A DNA stretch of 64,000 bases from Ancylobacter defluvii (GTDB taxonomy: Bacteria > Pseudomonadota > Alphaproteobacteria > Rhizobiales > Xanthobacteraceae). The position numbers and the translations under genes are program-made. The stretch is taken from positions 54,010 through 118,009 of the forward strand of contig NZ_JAHBGD010000017.1 in assembly GCF_018390605.1 (NCBI RefSeq), written 5' to 3'. The notes below the pieces were generated by a model. It was given only the letters and a program-made list of their open reading frames with translations. It searched no databases and was not told the DNA's origin. This document shows positions 27,477 to 35,834 of the stretch, piece by piece (within the stretch, counting starts at the first letter, position 1; each line of letters starts with the position of its first letter).

Positions 27477-28185
27477 ACCGCTGCTCGAACTCTCCGGCGT
27501 GACCTCCGGTTATGGCCAGATCCAGGTACTGTGGGGCATGGACCTCGCGGTGCGCGAGGGCGAGGTGGTGGCGCTGGTCGGCTCCAACGGCGCCGGAAAA
27601 TCGACGCTGCTGCGCACCATCTCCGGCCAGTTGGCGCCGCGCGAGGGCACCATTCGCTTTAACGGCCGCGACATTGGCGGCGCCCGGCCCGACGCGGTGC
27701 TGACCGCCGGCATCGCCCATGTGCCCGAGGGGCGACGGCTGTTTCGCGGCCTCACCGTGCGCGACAACCTGCTGCTCGGCGCCTATCTGCGCAGCGACAA
27801 GGACGACATCGCCCGCGACCTCGCTTACGTGTTCGAACTGTTCCCCATCCTCGCCGAGCGCCAGCGCCAGGACGCCACCACCCTGTCCGGCGGCGAGCAG
27901 CAGATGTGCGCGGTCGGGCGCGGAATCATGTCGCGGCCCAAACTGCTGATGATCGACGAGCTTTCGCTCGGCCTGTCGCCGCGCATGGTCGAGCATCTGA
28001 GCGGCGCGCTCACCCAGCTCAACAAGGGCGGCCAGACCATCCTGCTGGTCGAGCAGGACGTGATGACCGCCTTCGAGCTCTCGCACCGCGCCTACATCGT
28101 CGAGAACGGCAAGGTGGCGCGCGCCGGCGCCTCCGCCGAGCTGATGGCCGACCCGACGGTGAGCGAAGCTTACCTTTCGATATGA
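27469..28185 (+). CDS. ABC transporter ATP-binding protein LivF
   Basis: 238 residues. Walker A GSNGAGKST, Q-loop preceding VPEGRRLFRGLTVRDNLLLGAY (the LivF-specific EGRRLF motif, quoted in part), signature LSGGEQQMCAVGRG, Walker B LLMIDELSLGLSP. It overlaps livG by 8 bases. Last transporter gene; the gap to the PLP gene carries a strong palindrome. Confidence 0.93.
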   Translation: MAEPLLELSGVTSGYGQIQVLWGMDLAVREGEVVALVGSNGAGKSTLLRTISGQLAPREGTIRFNGRDIGGARPDAVLTAGIAHVPEGRRLFRGLTVRDNLLLGAYLRSDKDDIARDLAYVFELFPILAERQRQDATTLSGGEQQMCAVGRGIMSRPKLLMIDELSLGLSPRMVEHLSGALTQLNKGGQTILLVEQDVMTAFELSHRAYIVENGKVARAGASAELMADPTVSEAYLSI

Positions 28186-28216
28186 TATGCGTGATACAAA
28201 AGAAGAATTTGCCAAA

Positions 28217-28238
28217 ATGATACTATCATTAGTATCAT
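28217..28238. promoter_or_regulatory. Candidate operator: ATGATACTA-TCAT-TAGTATCAT
   Basis: Perfect 9-base inverted repeat with a 4-base centre, 50-70 bases upstream of the probable start of the PLP-enzyme gene and 31 bases after livF. It stands out as AT-rich in GC-rich surroundings. The form suits a dimeric repressor (GntR, TetR or MarR types). It could instead be a small mRNA hairpin. An AGTATCAT half-site recurs near 44078 in another intergenic region of the island. Confidence 0.5.
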
Positions 28239-28287
28239 GGGAAATAAGGCGATGGCGCGTGGCGCCGGCCCCAACCAGGTCGTGAGA

Positions 28288-29781
28288 ATGAATCCCTTCG
28301 AGCTTCCGTCCGCCGTCGTCGATTCCGGCATCTATGCCCGCACCGTCGCGCATCTGCGCGCGCGCGGCATCGTGCTGCCGCGTTTCTCCGAGCTCGCCGA
28401 CCCCGAGACCATCCCGGCCGCCACCCGCGCCGCCGCCGATGCCGCCGACAAGAATGCCCCGGACGCGCGCAACCTGTTCGGCGTGCACTGGTACAACAAC
28501 GCCCGCGACCTCGGCGGCGTGAGCGTGCCGGACTTCATCGAGTTGCCCAGCGCGGTGACCGGGGTGCCGGCGCGCATCGTGGTGATGCTCGGCCGGCACT
28601 TCCCGATGATCCATGCCCACAAGGTGCTGGCGGCCTATGCCTGCCTCGCCCCGCGGCTCGCCACCGGCGCCTTCGATCCGACGCATCATCGCGCGGTGTG
28701 GCCCTCCACCGGCAATTACTGCCGTGGCGGCGTCGCCATCTCGCGCATTCTCGGCTGCCACGGCGTCGCGGTGCTGCCGGGCGGCATGAGCGCCGAGCGC
28801 TTCAACTGGCTGGAGCAGTGGGTCACCGACCCGTCCGACATCGTGCGCACGCCCGGCACCGAGTCGAACGTCAAGGAGATCTACGACGCCTGCGCGGTGA
28901 TGGCGAAGGACCCCGGCAACTTCATTCTCAACCAGTTCTCCGAATTCCCGAACTATCTCGGCCACTACGCCGTCACCGGCGCGGCGGCGGCCCGGCTGTT
29001 CGAGGGGCTGAACGCCTCCGGCAAGCTGAACCTCGCCGCCTTCGTCGCCGGTACGGGTTCGGCCGGCACGCTGGGGGCCGGCGACAGACTGAAGGAAGAG
29101 TTCGGCGCCCGCATCGTCGCCATGGAGCCGGTCCAGTGCCCGACGCTGCTCTATAACGGCTTCGGCGAGCACAATATTCAGGGTATCGGCGACAAGCATG
29201 TGCCGCTGATCCACAACGTCACCAACACCGATATCGTCGCCGGCGTCTCCGATGTGGCCTCCGACGATCTGGCGCTGCTGTTCGGCTCGGATGCCGGCCG
29301 CGCCTATCTGGCGGATCGCCGCGGGCTGGATGATGTGACCATCAAGGGGCTCGCCGGCCTCGGCCTGTCTGGCATCGGCAATGTGCTGGCGGCGATCAAG
29401 ACCGCCCGCAAGCTCGACCTCTCCGAAGACGACGTGATCATCACCGTGGCGACCGACGGCTCGGAGCTCTATCCCAGCGAGCTCGCCGGCCACCTAGCCC
29501 GCAAGGGCGGCCGCTTCGACCAGATCGATGCGGCGGAAGCCTTCGGCCAGCATCTGCTCGGCGGTGACGCCGACCACGTGCTGGAGCTCGACCACCGCGA
29601 CCGCCAGCGTGTGTTCAACCTCGGCTACTACACCTGGGTCGAGCAGCAGGGCGTCTCGGTGGAGGATTTCGATCGCCGCCGCCACCAGTCGTTCTGGAAG
29701 GGGCTGACCGGGCATCTCGCCATCTTCGACGAAATGATCGCCCGCCTGAACCGCGATGTCGGCATCGCGCAGGCAGCTTGA
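28288..29781 (+). CDS. PLP-dependent enzyme, cysteine-synthase-like fold (type II), uncharacterised
   Basis: 497 residues from ATG 28288; ATG 28252 and 28237 are in-frame alternatives, but 28237 lies within the palindrome and MNPFELPSAVV looks like the natural start. The beta-family PLP layout is visible: a candidate Schiff-base lysine Lys112 in IHAHKVLAAY, an asparagine loop S140-T-G-N-143, and a glycine loop GTGSAGTLG at about residue 255. The sequence is longer than and far from CysK, CysM, threonine synthase and D-cysteine desulfhydrase, so a replacement or elimination at a beta/gamma carbon is possible but no substrate is assigned. It is followed by a CoA-transferase pair. Confidence 0.72.
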   Translation: MNPFELPSAVVDSGIYARTVAHLRARGIVLPRFSELADPETIPAATRAAADAADKNAPDARNLFGVHWYNNARDLGGVSVPDFIELPSAVTGVPARIVVMLGRHFPMIHAHKVLAAYACLAPRLATGAFDPTHHRAVWPSTGNYCRGGVAISRILGCHGVAVLPGGMSAERFNWLEQWVTDPSDIVRTPGTESNVKEIYDACAVMAKDPGNFILNQFSEFPNYLGHYAVTGAAAARLFEGLNASGKLNLAAFVAGTGSAGTLGAGDRLKEEFGARIVAMEPVQCPTLLYNGFGEHNIQGIGDKHVPLIHNVTNTDIVAGVSDVASDDLALLFGSDAGRAYLADRRGLDDVTIKGLAGLGLSGIGNVLAAIKTARKLDLSEDDVIITVATDGSELYPSELAGHLARKGGRFDQIDAAEAFGQHLLGGDADHVLELDHRDRQRVFNLGYYTWVEQQGVSVEDFDRRRHQSFWKGLTGHLAIFDEMIARLNRDVGIAQAA

Positions 29782-29829
29782 GCCCATTGCGGCCTGACGG
29801 AGATTTGGCGTGAGGGAGATTTTGCGCGC

Positions 29830-30783
29830 GTGACCCAGTCCTATCTCGAACTCCGGCAGAAGACCCGCGAGCGCGACCGCAGCCTGCGCGACAAGGTGAT
29901 GTCGCTGGAAGAGGCCGCGAAGCTCGTCGACAACGGCGCCTCGGTGGCGCTGGGCGGCTGCACCGCCTCACGCACGCCGATGGCGATGCTGTGGGCGCTG
30001 GTGCGGGCGCAGAAGCAGGGGCTCGTGGTCTCCCGCTCGATCATGTCGACCGAGGGCGACATCCTCTACGCCTCCGGCCTGTCGCAGCACGTCATCACCT
30101 CATGGTTCAGCCAGGGCATCGTGTGGGGCGTATCCAAGGTGATGCGCGCCTATACCGAGAGCAAGCGCGCCACCTTCGAGGAATGGAGCCACATGGCGAT
30201 GGGCCTGCGCTACCGCGCCGGCGCCATGGGCGTGCCGTTCATGCCGATGCGCTCGATGATGGGCTCGGGCGTGGTCGACCGCGCGCCGGGCGCCAAGACC
30301 ATGGAATGCCCGTTCACCGGCGAACAGCTGTTGCTGGTGCCGGCGCTGAACCCGGACGTGGCGCTGATCCATGTCCAGCGCTGCGATGCCTATGGCAATG
30401 CCCAGCTCGACGGGCTGACCTTCATGGACATCGACATCGCCATGGCGGCGAACAAGGTGATCCTGACCACCGAGCGCATCGTCTCCAACGAGCAGATGCG
30501 CCGGCATCCGGACCAGACCAAGATCGGCTTCTTCACCGTCGATGCCGTCGTGGAAGTGCCGTTCGGCTCGGCGCCGCATGAATGCTACGGCCTCTACGAG
30601 CCGTTCTATTCGCACATGGACCTCTATGCGCAGATGACCGCGAAGGACCCCGACAAGGGCGCCGCCGACTATCTCGCGCGCTTCTATCACGAGCCCAAGG
30701 ACTGGGCGGACTATCTCAGCCGCATCGGCATGGCCGAGTTGCTCGACGCCCAGCGTCGCGGGAGTGGCATCTATGACGACTGA
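29830..30783 (+). CDS. CoA-transferase subunit A (glutaconate CoA-transferase-like)
   Basis: 317 residues, GTG start at 29830 preceded by GAGGGAG. Family I CoA-transferase alpha subunit of the GctA/IpdA type: GGCTASRTPMAMLWALVRA, ALIHVQRCDAYGNAQLDG and the C-terminal YGLYEPFYSHMDLY segment. It pairs with the next gene, whose start overlaps its end by 11 bases, to form an alpha/beta enzyme that moves CoA to a carboxylic acid. The acid is unknown; the context suggests a catabolic intermediate made by the PLP enzyme or a hydroxylase. Confidence 0.85.
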   Translation: MTQSYLELRQKTRERDRSLRDKVMSLEEAAKLVDNGASVALGGCTASRTPMAMLWALVRAQKQGLVVSRSIMSTEGDILYASGLSQHVITSWFSQGIVWGVSKVMRAYTESKRATFEEWSHMAMGLRYRAGAMGVPFMPMRSMMGSGVVDRAPGAKTMECPFTGEQLLLVPALNPDVALIHVQRCDAYGNAQLDGLTFMDIDIAMAANKVILTTERIVSNEQMRRHPDQTKIGFFTVDAVVEVPFGSAPHECYGLYEPFYSHMDLYAQMTAKDPDKGAADYLARFYHEPKDWADYLSRIGMAELLDAQRRGSGIYDD

Positions 30784-31576
30784 ACCCGTACGCACCACAC
30801 CCGCCCTTGCAGCCGTGCCGGCCTATACGGCCTCCGAACTGCTCGGCGTGATGAGCGCCCGCCTGCTGAAGGATGGGCAGACGGTGTTCGCCGGCGTCGG
30901 CATCCCGCTGCTCGCCGCGATCCTGGCGCAGAAGACCCATGCACCCGGTCTTACCATCCTGTTCGAGGGCGGGGTGATCGGCCCGTTCGTCGAGGCCGGC
31001 AAGCTGCCGCCCTCCACCAATGAGCAGCGTTGCACGCGGCGCGCCAACATGCTGGTGTCGATCACCGAAGTGCTGCTGATGCTCCAGCGCGGCTATGTCG
31101 ATGTCGGCTTCATGGGCGGGGCGCAGATCGACCGCTACGGCAATCTCAACTCGTCCTTCATCGGCGATGCCGACAACCCGAAGATCCGCCTGCCCGGCAC
31201 CGGCGGCGGCAACGACATCGCCTCGCTGGCCGATATGATCGTCGCCATGAAGCACGAGAAGCGCCGCTTCGTGGAGAAGGTGGACTTCATCACCTCGCCG
31301 GGCTTCATCGAGGGCGGCGACAGCCGGGCGAAGGCCGGCCTGCCGGCGGGCGGCATGTTCCGCGTCGTCACCGATCTCGGCATCATGGGCTTCGATGCGC
31401 AGACCCGCGCGATGACGGTGGTGGCGCTGCATCCGGGCGTGACGCCGCAGGCGATCAAGGACAATACCGGCTTCGATCTGCCGGTGCCGTCCGATGTGCC
31501 GGTGACCGAAGTGCCCAGCGATGTCGAACTCGCCATCCTGCGCGAGCTCGATCCCGCGCGGCTCTACACGGCGTAA
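30773..31576 (+). CDS. CoA-transferase subunit B (glutaconate CoA-transferase-like)
   Basis: 267 residues. GVGIPLLAAILAQ and LFEGGVIG carry the expected catalytic Glu (Glu65, which forms the enzyme-CoA thioester in this family). VDVGFMGGAQIDRYGNLNSS and LPGTGGGNDIAS are typical GctB/IpdB segments. ATG 30773 follows GGGAG and overlaps the subunit A stop; the frame is also open from 30764. Confidence 0.87.
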   Translation: MTTEPVRTTPALAAVPAYTASELLGVMSARLLKDGQTVFAGVGIPLLAAILAQKTHAPGLTILFEGGVIGPFVEAGKLPPSTNEQRCTRRANMLVSITEVLLMLQRGYVDVGFMGGAQIDRYGNLNSSFIGDADNPKIRLPGTGGGNDIASLADMIVAMKHEKRRFVEKVDFITSPGFIEGGDSRAKAGLPAGGMFRVVTDLGIMGFDAQTRAMTVVALHPGVTPQAIKDNTGFDLPVPSDVPVTEVPSDVELAILRELDPARLYTA

Positions 31577-31579
31577 GCT

Positions 31580-31753
31580 TCCCTTCCCGGTCGGAGAAGG
31601 GACCGCCCCTTCTCCCAATGGGGAAAGGCTGCGTTCTGCTCCCTCTCCCCGTGGGGGAGAGGGCCGGGGTGAGGGGTCTTCTTTCGCTCCGCAATCGTGC
31701 CCCCCCCCTCACCCGGTCGCTTTAGCGGCCGACCTCTCCCCTCTGGGAGAGCT
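31580..31753. repeat. Composite palindromic repeat, locus 5
   Basis: Starts with a variant hairpin CCCTTCCCGG..GGAGAAGGG (about 31581-31601) and a CCTTCTCCCAATGGGGAAAGG hairpin (given in part), then CTCTCCCC..GGGGGAGAG, GGGTGAGGGG, a spacer containing CTCCGCAATCGTG, CCCCTCACC and a degraded final CTCTCCCCTCTGGGAGAG. It fills the space between the CoA-transferase and LLM genes and could work as a transcript-stabilising or terminating structure. Confidence 0.75.
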
Positions 31754-31775
31754 GAGAAGAAGGTCTCTCTCACCC

Positions 31776-32723
31776 ATGCCCGCTCCCGTCTCCTTCGGCA
31801 TCGCCATGCGCAACTTCACCCGCTTCCCCGAGCTGCCGGACGCCCCGGCGCTGGTGGAATACGGGGTGCGGATGGAGGAACTCGGCTTCGAGTCACTCTG
31901 GGTGTGGGATCACATCCTGCTCGGCACCGATCCGCACTTCCCGATCATCGATTCGCTGACCCTGCTCACCGCGGTGGCGGCGCGCACCAAGACCATCAAG
32001 ATCGGCACCGGCGTGCTGGTGCTGCCGCTGCGCAATCCGGTGGTGCTGGCCAAGCAGCTGGCCTCGATGGACCTGATCTCGAACGGCCGGCTGATGCTGG
32101 GCGCGGCGGTGGGCTGGTACAAGCGCGAATTCGACGCCATCGGCATCGCCCATGACCGCCGCGGCAAGATCATGGACCGCAACCTCGACATCATCAAACG
32201 GCTGTGGACCGAGGACAGCGTCACCGGCGAGTGGGACGAACTGAGCCTGCGCAAGGCGGTGATGTTCCCCAAGCCGGTGCAGCGTCCGCATCCGCCGATC
32301 CTGATCGGCGGCTATGTCGATGCGGTGCTGAAGCGGGTGGCCAAGCGCGGCGACGGCTGGCTGACCTATTTCTACACGCCGGAAGGCTACAACGAGGCCT
32401 GGGCCAAGATCTCCGCCTTCGCCGAGGAAGAGGGCCGCGACCCGGCCTCGCTCTACAGCCTCAACCAGCTGCCGATCTATGTCGGCCCGCGCGAGGTCGG
32501 CCTGCCGAAAATGACCGAGTGGCTGAATTCCGAGTGGGACCTGTCGAAGGGCTCGCTGTCGACCTTCGACAGCGCCATCGTCGGCACCCCGGCCGAATGC
32601 GCCGAGCAGATCGCCCGCCACATCGAGACCGGGGTGAAGAAGATCGTCTTCGTGCCCTGGCGCTACGAGAAGGAGCAGATCGACCTGCTCGCCCACGAGG
32701 TGCTGCCGCTGCTGCGGAAGTGA
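31776..32723 (+). CDS. LLM-class oxidoreductase, probably F420-dependent
   Basis: 315 residues of the luciferase-like TIM-barrel family. GFESLWVWDHILLG, KIGTGVLVLPLRNPVVLAKQLASMD (in parts), and LGAAVGWYKREFDAIGI followed by HDRRGKIMDRNLDIIKRLW form the pattern of the TIGR03619-type F420-dependent group rather than FMN luciferases. F420 use is inferred and fits the F420 genes in this window. The start is ATG 31776; the frame is open upstream only because it runs through the palindromic repeat. Possibly the last step of the liv-PLP-CoA-transferase unit. Confidence 0.8.
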   Translation: MPAPVSFGIAMRNFTRFPELPDAPALVEYGVRMEELGFESLWVWDHILLGTDPHFPIIDSLTLLTAVAARTKTIKIGTGVLVLPLRNPVVLAKQLASMDLISNGRLMLGAAVGWYKREFDAIGIAHDRRGKIMDRNLDIIKRLWTEDSVTGEWDELSLRKAVMFPKPVQRPHPPILIGGYVDAVLKRVAKRGDGWLTYFYTPEGYNEAWAKISAFAEEEGRDPASLYSLNQLPIYVGPREVGLPKMTEWLNSEWDLSKGSLSTFDSAIVGTPAECAEQIARHIETGVKKIVFVPWRYEKEQIDLLAHEVLPLLRK

Positions 32724-32924
32724 GCCGGCGAACGATCCGGGGTTAAAGCTCCGGCCGGTCACGCCGGCGCCGCGGGAGGCCGGATGCCACCGCACGACCG
32801 GAAGAAATTCTTAGCCTTGCGTCGATGAAACCGCGGCGGGGCGGCCTGCCTCACTCGACTCCCGGCCTCGCGCTGCTACCGTTGCGTTGCCGGGAATTCG
32901 CGTATCGTCTCAGGAGAGCCTGCC

Positions 32925-33323
32925 GTGAAACTGCCTTCGATCGCCGCGCTGGCGCTGGTCAGCCTTACCGCCGCCGGATGCGTGACCGCCACCCAGGACA
33001 AGGAGAACATGCTCTCCGCCGCCGGCTTCCAGATGCGCCTCGCCAATACGCCGGAGAAGGTGGCCTCGCTGCAGAAGCTGCCGCCGCACAAATTCACCGT
33101 CCAGAGCCAGAACGGCCAGCCGGTGTTCCTCTATGCCGACCCGACGGTGTGCGGCTGCCTCTATGTCGGCACGCAGGAGAATTTCCAGAACTACCAGCAG
33201 ATGGCGTTCCAGCAGCGCATGGTCAACGAGCAGCAGATGACCGCCATGATGAACCAGCAGGCCGCCTTTGATTACAGCCCCTGGGGTGACGGCCCCTGGG
33301 GGCCGATGATGCCGATCGACTGA
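32925..33323 (+). CDS. Small lipoprotein of unknown function, Gln/Met-rich C-terminus
   Basis: 132 residues, GTG start at 32925 with AGGAG at 32912-32916. Signal peptide with lipobox LTAAGC (Cys about residue 19). A conserved-looking middle (PEKVASLQKLPPHKF, VFLYADPTVCGCLYVG with a CxC pair) is followed by a glutamine/methionine-rich segment and a tryptophan-rich PWGDGPWGPMMP tail. It resembles small uncharacterised lipoproteins in related bacteria; no function is known to me. It is convergent with fbiC. Confidence 0.72.
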   Translation: MKLPSIAALALVSLTAAGCVTATQDKENMLSAAGFQMRLANTPEKVASLQKLPPHKFTVQSQNGQPVFLYADPTVCGCLYVGTQENFQNYQQMAFQQRMVNEQQMTAMMNQQAAFDYSPWGDGPWGPMMPID

Positions 33324-33354
33324 CCACGCCAGACGATGGCCGGCGACGGGCGCC

Positions 33355-35829
33355 TCACCCCCGCCGCGCGGCCAGGCTGCCGATCTTGGCGAACTTGCCC
33401 GCCGCCGGCTCGACGCGCGGGGTGAGCGCATTGGCGGCATAGGAGCGCTGCTTCTGCCGCGAGGGTGCGTCCTGATAGGTGGTGGTGCGCTGGCGGGCGA
33501 GCCGGCCGGCGTTGCGCACCGCCGCCTCCATCCGGTCCGGCGGGAATTCCTGCCCGTGCATGCCGCCGGCGGCGCGGCTGATCGATTCGTCCATCAGCGT
33601 GCCGCCAATGTCGTTGGCGCCCGCCTTCAGCGCGGCGACGATGCCGCCCTCGCCGAGTTTCACCCAGCTCGCCTGCACGTTCGGGATCACCGGATGCAAG
33701 GCGAGCCGCCCCACCGCATGCATCAGCAATGCCTCGCGCCGGCTCGGCCCCTGCCTTGTGCCGCCCTTGAGATAGAGCGGCGCCTCCATGTGCAGGAAGG
33801 GCAGCGGCACGAATTCGGTGATGCCGCCGGTTTCCTCCTGCAAATGCCGCAGCCGGATGAGATGCCGCGCCCAGTGGCGGTAATGGTCGACATGGCCGAA
33901 CATGATGGTGGAGGTGGTCTTCAGCCCGACGCGATGCGCCGCGCCCACCGTCTCCAGCCATTCGGCGGTGTTAAGCTTGTCCGGGCAGATGATCGCCCGC
34001 ACCTCGTCGTCGAGGATCTCCGCCGCCGTGCCGGGCAGCGTTCCGAGCCCGGCCTCCTTCAGCGCGATGAGGAACTCTGTCAGCGACAGGCCGAGCGTCG
34101 CCGCGCCGTGCCGCACCTCCAGCGAGGAGAAGGCATGGACATGCATGTCCGGCACCGCCGCCTTCACCGCGCGCACGATCGACAGATAGGTCTCGCCGGA
34201 GAAATCCGGGTGGATGCCGCCCTGCATGCACACTTCGGTGGCGCCGCGCTCCCACGCCTCGATGGTGCGGCGCTGGATCTCGCCGAGGTCGAGCTCATAG
34301 GGTTTTCCGCGCAGATGCTCGTTGTGCTTGCCCTTGGAGAAGGCGCAGAAACCGCAGCGATAGGCGCAGACATTGGTGTAATTGATGTTGCGGGTGACGA
34401 CATAGGAGACGGTGTCCCCCACCGCCCGGCGCCGCAGCGCATCCGCCGCCTCGGTCACGCGGCGCGCCTCGTGCCCGCGCGCTTCGAACAGCCGCACGAT
34501 TTCGGCCTCGTCCAACCCGCGCCCGTCGAACGCCTTGTCGAACAGCGCGGCGAGTTCGCCGCCGGCGCCGGCGATGGCCGGGCGTGCGATCACGGGATTT
34601 GCCGGCCACTCGACGACCGTGCTCTCGAAGCTCTCGCCCTCGCCCACCCGCCAGCCGCTTTCATGGGCAAGGCCGCCGGCGTCGGCGCGGCGCAGCACAT
34701 AAGGCGCCACGGCCGTGTCGAGCCAGCGCGGCGCGTCGAACAGATAGGCCGGATAGACCGCGAGCCGGGGGCTCAGCACCTTGCCGGCCTTCGCCGTGGC
34801 GGCGGCGAGCGCGGCGAGCGCCGGCCACGGCGCCTCCGGGTTCACATGGTCCGGCGTCACCGGCGAGACGCCGCCCCAGTCATTGAGGCCGGCGGCGATC
34901 AGCGGGCCAAGCTCGTCGGCGCGCAGATTGGGCGGCGCCTGGATCGAGATCGCCGGGCCGAGGATCAGCCGCGCCACGGCAATCGTCCACAGATGCTCGT
35001 CGAGGCTCGGCTCCGGCGCATCGGCCATCCGTGTGCCGGGCTTGGCGCGAAAGTTCTGGATGATGACTTCCTGCACATGGCCGTGGCGGGCATGGGAATC
35101 GCGAATGGCGAGGAGGGCCTCCACCCGCTCCGCCCGCGTCTCGCCGATGCCGATCAGCAGGCCGGTGGTGAAGGGCACGCCGGCCTCGCCCGCCGCCTCC
35201 AGCGTCGCCAGCCGCGCTTCCGGCAGCTTGTCCGGCGAGCCGAAATGCGGGCCGCCGCGCGCCGACAGCCGTTCGGAGGTGGTCTCGATCATCATGCCCT
35301 GCGAGGCGGAGACCTTCCGCAGCCTGCGCAGGTCGGCGGTCGTCAGCACGCCGGCATTGAGATGCGGCAGCAGGCCGGTCTCGCGCAGCACCAGCTCCGC
35401 CATCGCCGCGAGATAATCGACCGTGCTGGCATAGCCGAGCGCCGCCAGTTCCTCGCGGGCGACCTTGTAGCGCAGCTCCGGCTTGTCGCCGAGGGTGAAC
35501 AGCGCCTCGTCGCAGCCGACGCGGGCGCCGGCACGGGCGATTTCCAGCACCTCCTCGGGCGTGAGGAAGGCGCGCTGCCCCTTCCGCGGCGGATGCGCGA
35601 AGGTGCAGTAGTGGCAGACGTCGCGGCAGAGCTGGGTGAGCGGGATGAACACCTTGCGCGACACCGTGACCACGCTGCCGAAGCCGGCATCGCGCACCCG
35701 TGCCGACGCGCGCATCAGCCCGGCGACGTCGCCCTTGGCCGCCAGCGCCATCGCGGCGTCGCGGTCGAGGCCGCCTTCCTCCAGCACCTGCCGGGCAAGT
35801 TCGTCCCACCGCGCCGCCGCGTCGTGCAT
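33355..35829 (-). CDS. fbiC: Bifunctional Fo synthase (CofG+CofH) for coenzyme F420
   Basis: Makes 7,8-didemethyl-8-hydroxy-5-deazariboflavin, the F420 chromophore, from tyrosine and a pyrimidine intermediate of flavin synthesis. 824 residues contain two radical-SAM barrels: the N-terminal CofG-type half with Cys68, Cys72, Cys75 (CRDVCHYC), and the C-terminal CofH-type half with Cys488, Cys492, Cys495 (CAYRCGFC). CMQGGIHPDF, IMFGHVDHY and NDIGGTLMDESISRAAGG are CofH hallmarks. Fusion of both halves is the actinobacterial FbiC form rather than the split archaeal one. It begins 5 bases after the pxpA stop, so it is probably cotranscribed with pxpA. Confidence 0.95.
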   Translation of the reverse strand: MHDAAARWDELARQVLEEGGLDRDAAMALAAKGDVAGLMRASARVRDAGFGSVVTVSRKVFIPLTQLCRDVCHYCTFAHPPRKGQRAFLTPEEVLEIARAGARVGCDEALFTLGDKPELRYKVAREELAALGYASTVDYLAAMAELVLRETGLLPHLNAGVLTTADLRRLRKVSASQGMMIETTSERLSARGGPHFGSPDKLPEARLATLEAAGEAGVPFTTGLLIGIGETRAERVEALLAIRDSHARHGHVQEVIIQNFRAKPGTRMADAPEPSLDEHLWTIAVARLILGPAISIQAPPNLRADELGPLIAAGLNDWGGVSPVTPDHVNPEAPWPALAALAAATAKAGKVLSPRLAVYPAYLFDAPRWLDTAVAPYVLRRADAGGLAHESGWRVGEGESFESTVVEWPANPVIARPAIAGAGGELAALFDKAFDGRGLDEAEIVRLFEARGHEARRVTEAADALRRRAVGDTVSYVVTRNINYTNVCAYRCGFCAFSKGKHNEHLRGKPYELDLGEIQRRTIEAWERGATEVCMQGGIHPDFSGETYLSIVRAVKAAVPDMHVHAFSSLEVRHGAATLGLSLTEFLIALKEAGLGTLPGTAAEILDDEVRAIICPDKLNTAEWLETVGAAHRVGLKTTSTIMFGHVDHYRHWARHLIRLRHLQEETGGITEFVPLPFLHMEAPLYLKGGTRQGPSRREALLMHAVGRLALHPVIPNVQASWVKLGEGGIVAALKAGANDIGGTLMDESISRAAGGMHGQEFPPDRMEAAVRNAGRLARQRTTTYQDAPSRQKQRSYAANALTPRVEPAAGKFAKIGSLAARRG

Positions 35830-35834
35830 GCTCG

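Noticed and set aside
31521..31775. N-terminal extension of the LLM gene at 31776
   Set aside because: The open frame runs through a palindromic repeat and the tail of the CoA-transferase gene; the family start is at 31776. The same reasoning removed extensions at 52669-52807 and 53846-53996.
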